NCBI GenBank assembly: GCA_025331125.1
Contig: JAOALB010000093.1
Location: 62,001-126,000, forward strand
Direction of reading: 5' to 3'
DNA from: Mycogone perniciosa
Taxonomy: Eukaryota > Ascomycota > Sordariomycetes > Hypocreales > Hypocreaceae
Length of the DNA stretch: 64,000 nt
The notes below the pieces were generated by a model. The model worked only from the letters and a program-made list of their open reading frames with translations, was not told where the DNA came from and did not search any database. This document shows, piece after piece, positions 23,667-34,962 of this stretch (its first letter is position 1; each line of letters opens with the position of its first letter). The position numbers and the translations under genes were made by a program.

Positions 23667-24692
23667 TTACAAATATGACCCTTTTTGAAACCTCCCTCCA
23701 AAGTTGGCACTCTTGTTAATCAACTCCCTCCTCTGCGTCGTATTTATCTTACCACCCAGCGCCATGTCCTTCTCCCTGTCAAACGCCCTCTTACTGGGGT
23801 CATCCTCCTCTTCCTCATCCCCCTTCCTCGTCTTCCCACTGCTCCCTCCCACTGCTCCTCCTCCTCCGTCCCGTCTGTTCTGATGTTCCTCAAGGAGACT
23901 CTTCCCCCTCTGCGCCTCGATACTCGCCGCGATGTGACGATCCCTTTCTTCCTTCTTCCTAACCCTCTCAGCAGCTGCGGCATCGAGAGGTTGGTTCCCT
24001 GCGTCGTCTGGTCCCGCGCGGCGGCCTAGGACAGAGTCTTGCAGACGGCGGAGTTTTTCTTCTGGTGTTTCTGTCCATATAGATGGCACGCCCGCTGCTG
24101 CTGCTGATGCCGCGCCGGAGGAAGGCTTGGAGGAGAATTTCCGGGCGCGGATGCGTGTGGTGTCGCGCTCGGAGAAGGTCGTTGATGAAGGCGGCGGCGC
24201 GAGCATCCATTCGTCGCGTTTGGGCGCTTCGTCTGTGTTAACGGGGGGGAGAGATGGGCCAATGGTGCGTGTTCGGGGAGCGGAGGCGGAGGGGAGGGAG
24301 GGGCCGAAGTCGTCTTCTGAGTCGGAGGATTCGGGTTCGGCGGCTTGAGGAGGAGGAGGAGGAGGAGCCGGGCCGGAGTCGGAGTCGGAGTCTGAGGAGA
24401 GGTTGATTTCGTCTTTGTTGTTGTCGTTGTTGTCGTTTGGGGGGAGGGATGGACCGGTAATGGGCCTTGATGGGCCTGAGACTCGTGCTGGTGCGGCAGT
24501 TGGTGCTTTGGGGCCCATGGCATCTGAATCAGAGTCGGAATCGTCGAGGTCTATCTCGTCGTGATTCTTGGATGAGTCGTCGCGCCGAGGGTGTTTGTTT
24601 AAGGATAAGGAGGCATTGTCGTCGTCTTCTGCATCTGGGGTACGTTTCCGCTTTGTGAGGTGTGGAGGGAGGAGAGGACCTATGGATGACAT
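23667..24692 (-). CDS. GPALPP motif / DUF3752 protein
   Basis: This is a 341-residue intronless protein. The N-terminal half is disordered, rich in Asp/Ser/Pro, and carries three or more copies of the short motif IGPxLPP or GPSLPP (starting at residue 4 and again near residues 80 and 145). That motif defines GPALPP1-like eukaryotic proteins. The C-terminal part matches the DUF3752 pattern: KRDEWMLAPP, RKFSSKP, an alanine/arginine helical region with EERDRHIAASIEAQRGKSLLEEH, and a basic end RRELINKSANFGGRFQKGSYL. The family is nuclear and of uncertain function, with possible links to RNA processing. Human GPALPP1 is similarly arranged. The start ATG directly gives MSSIGPLLPP, the expected first motif. 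Confidence 0.88.
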   Translation of the reverse strand: MSSIGPLLPPHLTKRKRTPDAEDDDNASLSLNKHPRRDDSSKNHDEIDLDDSDSDSDAMGPKAPTAAPARVSGPSRPITGPSLPPNDNNDNNKDEINLSSDSDSDSGPAPPPPPPQAAEPESSDSEDDFGPSLPSASAPRTRTIGPSLPPVNTDEAPKRDEWMLAPPPSSTTFSERDTTRIRARKFSSKPSSGAASAAAAGVPSIWTETPEEKLRRLQDSVLGRRAGPDDAGNQPLDAAAAERVRKKEERDRHIAASIEAQRGKSLLEEHQNRRDGGGGAVGGSSGKTRKGDEEEEDDPSKRAFDREKDMALGGKINTTQRRELINKSANFGGRFQKGSYL

Positions 24693-25177
24693 GTTTGCGG
24701 TTCTGAGCGGGAGGTGTGTGCGTAGTTGAAGGTGTGAAGTTGGAGCTTCGGAGTTTGCGCGGCGCGTTTAAGGTGGGGATATTATGACGTTGGCGGTGGG
24801 ATGACAGCAACAACACAGTGGGACTTTTTGCACCAAACTTTGTGTGATGTCAATACTACTAATACTAAAGCCATTGAAAGATTATATATGTGCTTACTTG
24901 AATTTGCATTATGTATATTTGTTTGGGGGGCTAATCATTTGAAGTGTATATAGGTATATAATGAGTATCGCAGGTTCCACCAAAGACATCGTCACCAGAA
25001 CCGTTCGTTCAACACCAAACGTAATTATCAAAGTCCATTTAGCCAAACATTATAGAAGATATCATCTATCTTTCTTGTAAAAACCAGTCATATACAACTC
25101 CATAATCCATATCACAGCGTTGACGTACCATACCAAGACATGAACCCAAGACTCCAACAACGCCCCATCTCTTCACA
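24693..25177. other. Intergenic
   Basis: This is the probable 5' region of the GPALPP gene and the 3' end of the DNA glycosylase gene, both on the minus strand. AT-rich from about 24840 to 25110. No gene seen. Confidence 0.5.
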
Positions 25178-26119
25178 TCATGACGAATCCGCCTTTCCCT
25201 CTGCCTCCCTCTCTGCCTGTGCCTCCCTCTCCGCTCTCCTCATCTTCACCCAAGCACCTAGCTCACCCCAGACCCTCTGCTTCTCCGCCGGCGACAGCGA
25301 CGCCGCCAAGCCGCTCGTGCTCGTCGCCACAAACACCCTCGCGCCCGCCCACTCGCCCTCAATCACGCCCATGTTCTCAGCCTCGTCCTGCCACCCGTAC
25401 CTAAAGGCCTTGCCCACAGCCGTGCCGTGGCGGACCCGCCAGATGCTCTCCCAGATACTCTTGCCCACGATACACATGCTCTCCGGCCGCCATTGGCGCG
25501 CCTTGTCCTGCAGGAGAGACACCCCATCGTCCATCTCCCGCTTACTCAGCTCCGCGCCGTTGCGACTCGGCCGGGCCACGATGTTGGTCAGGCCGAGGTG
25601 GTAAAGCTCCGGCATCTGACGGTCCTCCTCGGCGCGGCAGGGCCGGGGCGTGATGCCGCTTGAGTAGAGCAGCTTCCAGAAGAGGTTCGAAGGGTGGGCA
25701 TAGGCATGGCCGCAGCGGGCGGTCTCGATGCCTGGGTTCAGGCCCACGAAGAAGACGAGGAGATTGGGGCCAACGGCATCGGGGAGAAGGGGGAGGTGGG
25801 CGTATGTTGAGGGGGGTGCGTAGCCGGAGCTGGGGCGGACGCGTTTTCGTTTCCTAGACGGAGATAGCGATGCTGATTCTGATGTGCTAGATGTGCTGGA
25901 GGATGCCGACTGGCGCTTCCTTTGCGATATTGAGGCTGCTGATGCGACTGAGCTGGTAGACGATATAGCAGTTGTTGGAGTTGTGAGTCGAGGGCTCCGT
26001 CGTACGGGCTGTGATGAAGTGAACATAAAGTTCTTCAGCTTCAGACGTCCCTCAAAAGTCGCAGGCTTGCGCGACTCGGTATCTTCTTCCATCTCATGTA
26101 CATCTCGATCGGAATCCAT
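25178..26119 (-). CDS. thp1: G/U(T) mismatch-specific uracil DNA glycosylase
   Basis: This encodes a 313-residue intronless member of the MUG/TDG family, which removes uracil or thymine mispaired with guanine to start base excision repair. The first 105 residues are disordered and basic (RKRKRVRP), likely a nuclear signal and DNA-binding arm. The catalytic core follows: GLNPGIETARCGHAYAHP at residues 126-143 holds the motif 1 GxNPG with its active-site Asn. LYHLGLTNIVARPSR and VGKSIWESIW match the core fold. VATSTSGLAASL replaces the usual NPSG-type second motif. The C terminus is a charged helix. Closest named relative is Schizosaccharomyces pombe Thp1. The start ATG at 26119 is the first in the frame. 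Confidence 0.9.
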   Translation of the reverse strand: MDSDRDVHEMEEDTESRKPATFEGRLKLKNFMFTSSQPVRRSPRLTTPTTAISSTSSVASAASISQRKRQSASSSTSSTSESASLSPSRKRKRVRPSSGYAPPSTYAHLPLLPDAVGPNLLVFFVGLNPGIETARCGHAYAHPSNLFWKLLYSSGITPRPCRAEEDRQMPELYHLGLTNIVARPSRNGAELSKREMDDGVSLLQDKARQWRPESMCIVGKSIWESIWRVRHGTAVGKAFRYGWQDEAENMGVIEGEWAGARVFVATSTSGLAASLSPAEKQRVWGELGAWVKMRRAEREAQAEREAEGKADSS

Positions 26120-26204
26120 GGAAGATGACAGAAGCTGATGAGGGATTCAGCTCATCATATCTACTCCGTACTTAGACCTGTGGCGCTTAAAGCAACAACA
26201 TAGT

Positions 26205-26224
26205 GTACTTCGTATACGGAGTAC
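26205..26224. repeat. 20-bp imperfect TAC palindrome
   Basis: gtacttcgtatacggagtac is palindromic except for the paired GAAG/GGAG difference. It lies 85 bp upstream of the glycosylase start codon and downstream of thioredoxin reductase, so it may sit in the glycosylase promoter. Confidence 0.7.
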
Positions 26225-26383
26225 AAGTTGCATAACCCTTACCCTGCTAACTATCAAGACACTCAACTCGTCACAGGTGAATAAGTGAATAAATGATAGA
26301 GCGTGTGCTCTATTATTTCCTTTCTCTCATATATTTACTTATTTATTCCGATCTCTTGGTATATATCTATAGTCTATGGTGTC

Positions 26384-27638
26384 TTACTCTTGCTCGACAA
26401 GGAACTTTTCTGCGTCCAGAGCAGCCATGCATCCCGTGCCTATGAATTCATTAGTCAGTCGTCTCATCTCATCTCATCTCAAACAAAACATTCATGAGAA
26501 CTCACCTGCGCTGGTAATTGCCTGGCGGTACCGCTTATCCTGAACATCACCCGCAGCAAACACACCCTCCACACTCGTCAGCGTCGTACCAGGCTTGGTA
26601 ACAATGTATCCATCCGAGTCCATCTCAATCTGGCCCTTGACAAGCGTCGTGACGGGATCGTGGCCGACAGCGTAGAATAAACCGTTCGCCTCAAGCGTCT
26701 CTTCCTTGCCCGTCGCGATGTTCTTGACGACAAGGTGGCTCATCAGGCCATCTGCTCCGCCCTTGACTTCCGTAGCCACCGAGTTAAAGCGCACGGTGAC
26801 CTTGGGGTGCGCGAGCAAGCGCGTGGCCATGGCTTTACTGGCGCGGAGCTGATCACGACGAACCAAGACAGTAACGTGCGAGCCGTACTTTGTCAGGAAA
26901 GTAGCTTCCTCAGCAGCAGAATCACCACCGCCGATAACGAAGAGGGGCTTGTTGCGGAAGATGGGCACAGCGCCGTCGCACACGGCACAGGCGGAGATGC
27001 CGTTCTGCCAGTACGTGTCCTCGCCGGGAAGGTTGAGCCGGCGGGCAGAAGCTCCCGTGGCGATGATGACAGAGTCGGCGGTATGTGTCTCAGTAGGGTT
27101 GAATTCGGTAGTGTATTTGAAGGGGCGGGAGGAGAGGTCGAGGGTGGACACAGTGTCTGTGATAATTTCGGTGCCGAAGCGCTCGGATTGGGCTCGCATG
27201 TTGTCCTATAGCGTTCGTTCAATCAGCCATCGGCCTTGATGTGGAGAAACAGGGGGGCAAGACTGCGGCTCACCATCAACTCTTGGCCCATGATGGCCTT
27301 GGGAAAGCCAGGGAAGTTTTCCACCTCGGTCGTGGTGGTCAATTGGCCACCCGCAGCGGTGCCATTGGCCATGAAACCCTCATACAGCACGGCTGCTCAC
27401 CTGTCAGTATTCACATACATCATAGGTAGGCAGTCTCACGACCGACTAGCAGAAACGAGACAACTCACGCTTCAACTCGGCTCTAGCCAAGTAGATCGCC
27501 GCGGTATGGGCCGCAGGCCCTGAACCGATAACTAGAATCCTCCCAAGTCAGCCGTCTCTTCTCTTTTCGCCTTCAACAAGAAGTTGTGCCGAGCAAGACG
27601 CAGACATATTGCGGCATACCAACAACCCTGCTATGCAT
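26384..27638 (-). CDS. trr1: Thioredoxin reductase (NADPH)
   Basis: This flavoprotein reduces thioredoxin with NADPH. Five exons on the minus strand (27638-27620, 27531-27469, 27392-27274, 27205-26506 and 26439-26384) give 318 residues, the length of yeast Trr1. The FAD-binding GSGPAAHTAAIYLARAELK lies at the N terminus. GGQLTTTTEVENFPGFP and the redox-active CAVC in ISACAVCDGAVP follow. The NADPH motif GGGDSAAEEA and the FAD motif GVFAAGDVQDKRYRQAITSAG complete the fold. Introns are 88, 76, 68 and 66 bp, all GT..AG. The ATG at 27638 (MHSRVVVIGSG) matches fungal orthologues. Upstream, 45 in-frame codons without ATG follow a stop and encode a targeting-like leader. A Yap1-like TGACTAA at 28023-28029 lies about 385 bp upstream, which would suit oxidative-stress control (inference). 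Confidence 0.96.
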
Positions 27639-28233
27639 TTTTCTGGCTCCGCGCTCAACAGGCTGAGTAGGATTCTTCGTCAATGTAGTTGCCGCAGCTG
27701 CAATCGATAGCCCAGCGCTAGAGCGAAGCGTCCGTCGAAAAATTGAGGCGAACAGCTTGGCGACTTTATATAGTTATCGTGGGATGGACGAGGATTTGGG
27801 TGAGGCGTGGGGCCACTCGTATATTGTTGGATGGCGGGGTTGCGATTGAGCCGAGGGGTCTCGAAAAAAGAGCCAAAATGGAATTATGGTGCAGGACCGC
27901 GCTAGAATACAGCGCTGTGACGTCTGTTAACTGCCGATTTCTAAGCTGCGAGAGACAGAGAGAGGGTGAGAGAAAAGGGCAAAAGAGCCGCCTCGGTCGA
28001 TTTCGGTCGACTCGCGCAACAATGACTAAGCAGCCAAGGCATGTCATTAATTGCTCCGTTCCGACTCTTCAGAAATGCAACCGAGGCAGTCAAGGCGGGC
28101 AAGGCAGTGCATAAACACAAGGTATGCCAACAATCCCATAATTGACGCTGGTAAATTCCATTGGTATCTATATGTCAGAGTATTCCAATCCATTCTGTTG
28201 TCTTGTTCGTGACGTACGTCATGTCTCCATCCA
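27639..28233. other. Intergenic, trr1 upstream region
   Basis: This holds the trr1 promoter and leader, and the 3' end of VPS53. The AUG-less leader frame spans 27639-27773. A possible Yap1-type TGACTAA is at 28023-28029. No further gene was recognised. Confidence 0.5.
27764..27772 (-). promoter_or_regulatory. TATA box upstream of trr1
   Basis: Read on the minus strand this is TATATAAAG, about 126 bp before the annotated start codon. If used, transcription would start near 27735-27740, inside the AUG-less leader frame, so only part of that leader would be in the mRNA from this promoter. Confidence 0.5.
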
Positions 28234-30836
28234 TCATCGCTGGCCGTCCTCGGCTCCGTCTCTCATACCAAACCGAACCCCCAGACCTCCAATATCTCTC
28301 TTGAAAAACTTGCCAAAATTCCGTAGATTCTCGTTAATCGTCGCCTTTTCCATGCCACTTGGCCCTCCTGTACTGCTGTTACTGATATCCCGTGCGGCAC
28401 TTAGCAGCTTCTCACCCAGCGACCCAGCATCGAACCGGGGTCCCGACGTGTTCCCTAACGCCGACGCGGCGTTTATCGAGCCGATGGTACTGCCACTACC
28501 GAGGCTGGATGCCATCACGAGAGGTGTGAGGAGCGGCGAGTTTTGAGCGAGTTTCTCATTCGAGCTGCCGTCCCGGTGAATACCAAACAGCTCGATGAGA
28601 TGAGCCTGATCTGGTTTCCTGATTCCCTTGAGCTCCAGGATTTTCTTGAAGTTTGTATCCGAGCGATCCGCAATATGGATCAGATAGGCTTGTACAAGGC
28701 CCTCTGGAGGTGTTTGGCGGACTTGCAATGTTTTGAGAAGGGGATCCATCCGGTTCATGCATTGCTCAACCCTTCTTACGAATGTCGCAGAAGGCGCCTG
28801 TTGCGTTGGTGAAGGATTGTGATATGACAACAGGTTCCCAAATGACTTTGTGAGCGCATATTTATCAACCAGCATCTTATCAAGTTAGCCAGCATGTCAC
28901 ACAATGCCGTCGTAATTTTCCCGTCTTACCTGTTCAGCCCCAACCTCAGAGATTGGTCGACACTGCACAATGTTGTTAATAAAGGCCGTCGTCAAGTGCT
29001 CCACCAGATTATCACAGAAAGCCCTTGCATATTGCTGTTTGGCCACGACGGCAAGGATCTCCTCTGTCTTGCCATTAACGTGCTTTACAAGCTCTCCAAC
29101 ATACGAGCTTTGATCACCCGCGCTATCCATCGTGCTCCAGTTCGTGTTTTTCATCTCTCGCCAAACACCCTCGCAGTCGAGCTCGACAATGTGAACCAGC
29201 GCCAGCACAGCAGCACTTGCGATACCCAGGAAGGCGTCGGATTGAGACGACAGATCAACTTTGGATACCAGATCCGGGTCAATTCGTTTTTTAATATTCT
29301 CTTCCAGCTGGTTCGTGTTGATATGCCAAAAGTCTGCCGTATTTAAAACCAGGACAGCATCGTGGATCGAGGGACTTTGTTGGCCAGTTGACTGTATGAT
29401 GCGAAGTAGTACTTGTTGGGCGTACTCATCAAGGTATTTGGCCAACGTCTTCGAAAGGTCAAGCAACCGGTCGCTAGTAGACAGCTTTGCGCATTGTGAT
29501 AGAGTGAGCTTGTAAAAGTGGAAGAGCTCAATGGCCGAAGTCATGACAGCCTGAGGTGAGAATTCCTCGTCTGGTGGGATAAGGGGCTGCGTGCGGTATT
29601 TGGGTATCATGGTTGCCAGCTGCTTGTCCTGTGATTCAACCCAAAGACTTAGATATGGCTCAAACGCCACGGAGATCAGGCCATTGAACGTGTGCGACTT
29701 TTCCTCCGTCGAGCTGAGCGTATCAATACTAGCCCGCGCCTCGTTTGAAAACCGCTTCTCCAGGCTCTGCTCAAAGTCTAGCGTTTCTTGCAAGCACCTC
29801 AGTAATAGATTGACGTCAATCTTGCTCCCTTCGTTGCGCCTCATACTGCGCTCCAGAATCCCCTTGAAGTCATCGCGTGTGCCATCGCAGAAAGAGGTGG
29901 CGAGCATCTCATTCACGCGCCAATGTGGAGGAAAGGTCATAGCATGCTCGTCTTCATGCGTCTTTATCATCCGCTTGAACCATGCGTATCTCCTCCCAAT
30001 GTTGTCGAGGTTTCCTGCCTCATCGTTGCCCCGGAATACCTGTCGGTACTCTCGCAGCTCGGTATTGACGTACCAGCTGATGAGTCTAGACTTGGCCGTA
30101 TCTCCTAGGGCATCCATGACAAGGCAAGCTTCCACCAACGTGCCCTTCTTTGAAGAAATCTCTCCTTTCGCAAAGGCAATCTCAAAGTCGTCACAGACTT
30201 GTTCCTGTAGCTCCCTTTGCAGCTCCGAGACCTCTCGACTCAGCGTCGCAATCTGCTCGATGCTCCTGTAGCTGTTGAAGTGCTTCATCAGCTGCAGCAC
30301 CGCCTGCAAGAGGCCCGCACACTCCCGGTACTGCCTTGTCTTGGCTAGACCTCGCAGCTGCTCATACGCCGTCGTCAGCATCTGCAGACGCTTCAGTGCC
30401 GTCATGCTCAGCGTCAGGTTCCTCTTGGTGCCATCCAGCCTCTTGATATCCGCCGTCATAGACGTGATGTTCTGTTCCGTCTCTATCGCACGCGATCGCA
30501 CCGTCTCGATCTTGCGGAACAGCTGCGCAAGCTCCGTCTGGGCAGACTGCATCCGCTCCAGACTAGAGTCTGGCTTGTAGGCCTGGGTCGATTCCAGGGT
30601 GTTGATTTCGGTCGAGAGCTCATTTTGATGGGCCCTGAGGGTCTGGGAGACTCGGCTTATTGATGATACGGCCGAGGGATGCGAGAAGAGGAGGTTGAGG
30701 TGGTCAATGGGGTTGTACTCGACTGCGTTCCCAGTATCGCCGTGGTTAGGTCACAGCCAGTCAACAAAGTGTCATCAGCGAACGGCTCACCTGAATCTAG
30801 GCTCGAAGTCGGAGGCTCAGCTAGGGCACTATTCAT
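28234..30836 (-). CDS. VPS53: Vps53, GARP tethering complex subunit
   Basis: Vps53 is a core subunit of the Golgi-associated retrograde protein complex that tethers endosome-derived vesicles at the trans-Golgi. Exons are 30836-30791, 30722-28930 and 28875-28234 on the minus strand, giving 826 residues, with introns of 68 and 54 bp. The short first exon encodes MNSALAEPPTSSLDS and joins VEYNPIDHLNLLFSHPS, the conserved N-terminal Vps53 motif. Long heptad-like helical segments follow (RVSQTLRAHQNEL, VERMQ-type region, TADIKRLDGTKRNLTLSMTAL), matching the N-terminal coiled-coil domain. The middle and C-terminal helical repeats end in a Ser/Gly-rich tail. Internal exon 3 begins MLVDKYALTKSFGNLL. 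The frame is open throughout. Confident by overall similarity to fungal orthologues. Confidence 0.93.
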
Positions 30837-31337
30837 ATTTACAAAACAGCCGGCTAATTTGGCAAAGGCGCTTCTTTGGCGTGTGTTTCTGTCGCAGATG
30901 ATGATTCTCTGTGTGTCTAAGACGACAGTGGACAGGGAGACAATACTCCTCCGTACGAGTAGCTATCAGCACCAGCTAAAAGTGGGGCCTGTGACGTCCT
31001 GATCCAGCCTTAAAAAAAGACATGCGAATACGAAAATAATAATGGTTTACCCTAGATGGATAGATGAAAAAAAAATATAGACATCGATTTGGCGACTCAT
31101 GGCTGTGAATTCTTTCACCTTGGTGCCAATTTACATTGGGGAGAATAGATCTTTGGGTTAGAGCTCCGAGCCACTGCACATATGTCGCGTGCTGTCCATG
31201 ATGGTGATAACATACCCAGGGGAAATCGACTCAGCAGCGTGCTGAGAAAACCTATGTGATAAATAGAATGCTTTGTATTCGCTGCTACCTAAGCTATCAC
31301 GCTACATGTCCATGGTCCTACTCAATCGGGGGCCTCC
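30837..31337. other. Intergenic
   Basis: This lies between the VPS53 start and the stop of the fibronectin-III gene, both on the minus strand. It holds the VPS53 promoter, a ctccgtac motif near 30948 and a T/A-rich patch at 31005-31075. No gene seen. Confidence 0.5.
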
Positions 31338-34300
31338 TCATTCTTCATCCAGCTGCCTGTCAATCTCCAGGCTCTCTTTCTCCTTTGAGTCCTTGCCTTT
31401 CTTCTTCATGGAGAACCGCCAGCTGCTTATCCTACTCTCCTTGCCATCCTTTGACTTGGAAGGGCCCAGCATTGGACTGTTGTTCATGCTGTCGTAGCTG
31501 CGTCCGAGCTGAGAAATCTCCTCGCCGAGGTCATCAATATCACCAATGCTCGACCGGTGGTCTGCTGACACGTTCCTGTCTGAGTTGGTGGAACTGCCAG
31601 TGCCCTTCTTAAATAACGCAGAGTCTTTACCCAATCTTGAGGACAAGAACTTATTAGAGCTTCCCTTGCGAAAGAGCTTCCTGACAACGTTCTCTTGGTC
31701 CTTGGGGATTGAGCCAGCGTTGGAATGGAGATCCGATGGGGTGTTTGACAGCGTAGAATCTAGCATCAGTGACTCATGAGACTCGGAAATCGATGTCTGG
31801 GTATGAATAGAGTAAGTGTCTCGTGATATACGCGACTCGGACGGCGAATCTTCTAGACCCGGAGGAAACTCGATGCTTGGAGTGGAAGGTGCCCTGCCCT
31901 TGTTTTTGTCATCCTTTGCTTTGCCCTTAGTCTTGTCCTTCTCCTTGCCCTTTGACTTCTCTTTATCAGTCCCGACTTCCTTGTCCTTATCCTTGTCTTT
32001 ACGGAAAATATTTCCCATAAATGTTGGGGCAGTGGGATTGAGACGTTGACTCATCGACTTCATAGCACCTGGTGGGCGAGACCCAATAACCCCCACCTGA
32101 CTAGGAGAGGTTTGGGGATCAAGCAAATCATGCTCGTCCAGTATTTCATCATCAGCAGATGCTAGTGTGGTTGTCAGAGCGGACGGCGATCCATGGATTG
32201 ACGGCCGACGAGAGCCACTTCTAGATGGCCATCGACCTTCAGGGGACCACAGACGATTCTTGTCCAACATTCCGGCGCTTCCTTGGAGTCCCCATATCGA
32301 ACCGCTGTCGGTTGATGGCCGTGGTAGATCTGAGGATGCGATGGATGCTGGTCTAGAACTGTCGGGATCCCTGTCGGGGAATATGCTACCACTTGAACTT
32401 CCAAACGGAATCAATCGACGAGTTGAGAACTTTGATGGTAGCCCGGCAAGACCATCTGGTCCTGTCGAGTTACGATTGTTCCAAAGAAACTTGAGCCGGC
32501 GGCGGTTTTCCAGCGCCTCATGCTCGTCAGATCCCCGGGGAAAAGACTGGCTTTGCCCAGGTTTCAGAGTTCCGATCGCCGGCCCGAGGTCATCTGCAGC
32601 TTTTGTTCCCCTATTGCGATGAAAGGTCGCCAGAAGACTGGATAACCCGTAGCCAGTTCCCGCAGGCGAGGTAGTTGGATGATTTAGGCTGAGAGATACC
32701 AATGATGACCGCTTGTCGCTGCTTTCTGAATACTGTGGAAATGGCAAATTATACGAGGAACCGTGCGGGCTGGAGAAGACGTTGAAAGACAGGCTTGAGG
32801 AAGCAGGGGATTGAGGATCATCCTCTCCAGCACTAGGGGGCTCGGGCAACAACGGGCTTCGCCTTGCTCTTATGTCGGGCTCTTCGGTCTCGTCGAAAAT
32901 GTTGGACGGTAGGAGGGAACGGGCCGCCGAAGGACTTAACAGGCCGCCTGCCTCTCTCAGCTCGGCTTCTGTTTGAGGTTCATTCAAGCCACCAGCTGCC
33001 GCTGGTATGTCAATAAAAAGGCTTGGGTTAAACCCTGTGTGACTGAAACCGGTAGTTGCCTGATAGCTGGCGTCGGGAGGCATCATCGGAGGCGAGGGAT
33101 GGTTTGCATTTGGGAGGGAGAGGCTGTGATGGCTCAAACGCCTAGGTCGGACCGATGATGACAGCTCAAACTCGGCATTCGAGGCATTCGCCTGATTATA
33201 GAAGGCCATGCTAGATTGTTGCTGCATGTTGAGCTGCTCATTCAGATGTTGAATCTGCTGATCCATCTGATGAGCATTCTTCGTTTCCACCACTAGCCGG
33301 CTGTGCAAGTCTTTTCTCTTTGCTTCCCACTCCCTCCTGAGTAAGATGTCCTCCTCCTTCCATGGCTCATCATGGGCATCGGGCAACTGTTCTCGAGTTG
33401 CTTTCAGATCTTGAAGCTGTTTCCCCTTGTCTTTTAGTTCCGCTTCGAGTCCAGCGCACTTGTCCTGAAGCTCTGCATTGTCCTCGTCGAGTTTATGTGC
33501 ATCGGAATCGCGCTTCTCGACAAGTTTCGCCTTCTGTGCTTCAAAGCCTTCTCGCTCCCTCTTCATTCGCTGTGTTTCGCCCTCAAGTTTGCCAACACTG
33601 TCTCGGGCTTTGGATTTCTTAGTCTCCCTGTCCTTCAACTGCTGCTCCTTTTTTGCACGTTCCTTCTCCGAAGCCCTCATTTGCTCCATAGTGATTCTAA
33701 CCATGGCCTTAAGCTGTGTCGTCTGCTCTTCTTTTTCTTTGAGAACCTGTCTCTTCCTTTCCTTTTCCTTCTTCAACTCCTCCTCTTGCTGTTGTGACTC
33801 AGCCTCATCCTTCGCATATAAGGACAAGGTATCATCGATCTCTTTGCGAATCTCCTCAAACTTGCGGTTGAGCTCGTCCAATGACAATTCAGGACCATCG
33901 AGAACTGGAAACCTTATCTGCGGCTGATCTGTGCTCGCCACAGACGGGGAGTGGCGGCGATTGATTGTATTTCGTCGCTGTCCAGGCACAGTTCCGTTGG
34001 TGTCGCGCGCAGTCGATGAACTCCCGTCCAGCACTGGTGCCGCTTCGACGGAGGGCACAGGAAATTGTGGATCGTCAGAATCGTCGCTTTCATCATCGCC
34101 AGAAACAGTGCGGGGCTGATCAGGATCCGTGAAGCTGGTAGGTAGTCGTGAGTTGCCTAGAAGGGGTCTCCCATCCTTGCCAAAAGTTCGCAAACGTATC
34201 AAGGCGCTGCCCGCCTGGAAGTTATTTGGTCCAACAGCTACAACGCGGATGTTGTAGAAATGGTTCGGCTTGAGCCCAGTAACAGTGATGGCGACTTCAT

Positions 34301-34962
34301 TGCCAGGAGAATCTCCGACTATCACAACGAATCGGTTAGACAACCACCATTGTATGGGACCGCAGCATGCATGCTCGAAACCCCTCTGAAACGTGTACAT
34401 ACCGTGGACACCATTGACTTGTATTGAATACTTTTGTACAGGTCGGTTGGTCGTCGGCCGGGACCAGCTGAGGGTTGCGGCATCTGATCGAATACCGGCG
34501 AGACAGATGTCTGGAGGCTCAGGTATATCGACTCCGAGGATGTTGATGAGCTCTGGGACTGGTTTCCAAAGGGTCTGCCACGAACGATGGAGGAGCCTTG
34601 AAATAAAAAAGTTAGTACAGATCGAGCCGTTGCCTAGAAGGAAGTGGATAAAAGGCATGTGATGCAGCCACCCTAGGCGAAGGTGAGAGAGGGGGAGAAA
34701 AAACAACGAACCAGACAACAGCACCCAAGGTCAGGACCATCTTGAAGTGCTGCGTTAGCAGGGCATCGAGGCGGAAGTCGAGAATGGCCTGGTGGGCGTC
34801 GGAATACATGCGAAGGACAAGTTGGCGAGGGTCGACGAGAAGAGCGATGGCGCACACAAGAACGTAGACGGCGTTCCGAGAGCTGGGCTGAGGACTACCA
34901 AGCCACCAGAAGCCGACAGCGCTGAAGGAGAGAATGGTCAGGGCCGGAAGCTCCCATGACAT
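31338..34962 (-). CDS. Membrane protein with fibronectin-III domain and coiled coil
   Basis: A 1141-residue protein from exons 34962-34712, 34596-34403 and 34318-31338 on the minus strand. The N terminus has two to three hydrophobic segments (LPALTILSFSAVGFWWLG, NAVYVLVCAIALLVD, MVLTLGAVVWLL). A fibronectin type III domain follows at about residues 105-185 (IPEPPDICLAGIRSDAATLSW, then ITVTGLKPNHFYNIRVVAVG), with intron 2 inside it. A long coiled coil rich in Glu/Lys spans about residues 280-490 (LDELNRKFEEIRKEIDD and beyond). The remainder is Ser/Pro-rich and disordered, with an EKDKTKGKAKDDKNKG-like charged patch. Similar proteins are conserved in filamentous ascomycetes without a firm function. 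The exon 1 donor (GTTCGT) is weaker than the rest, but joins in frame with a CTAAC branch site. Confidence 0.8.

Noticed and set aside
25140..25857. Several plus-strand frames over the DNA glycosylase gene
   Set aside because: Shadows in GC-rich coding sequence opposite a conserved protein.
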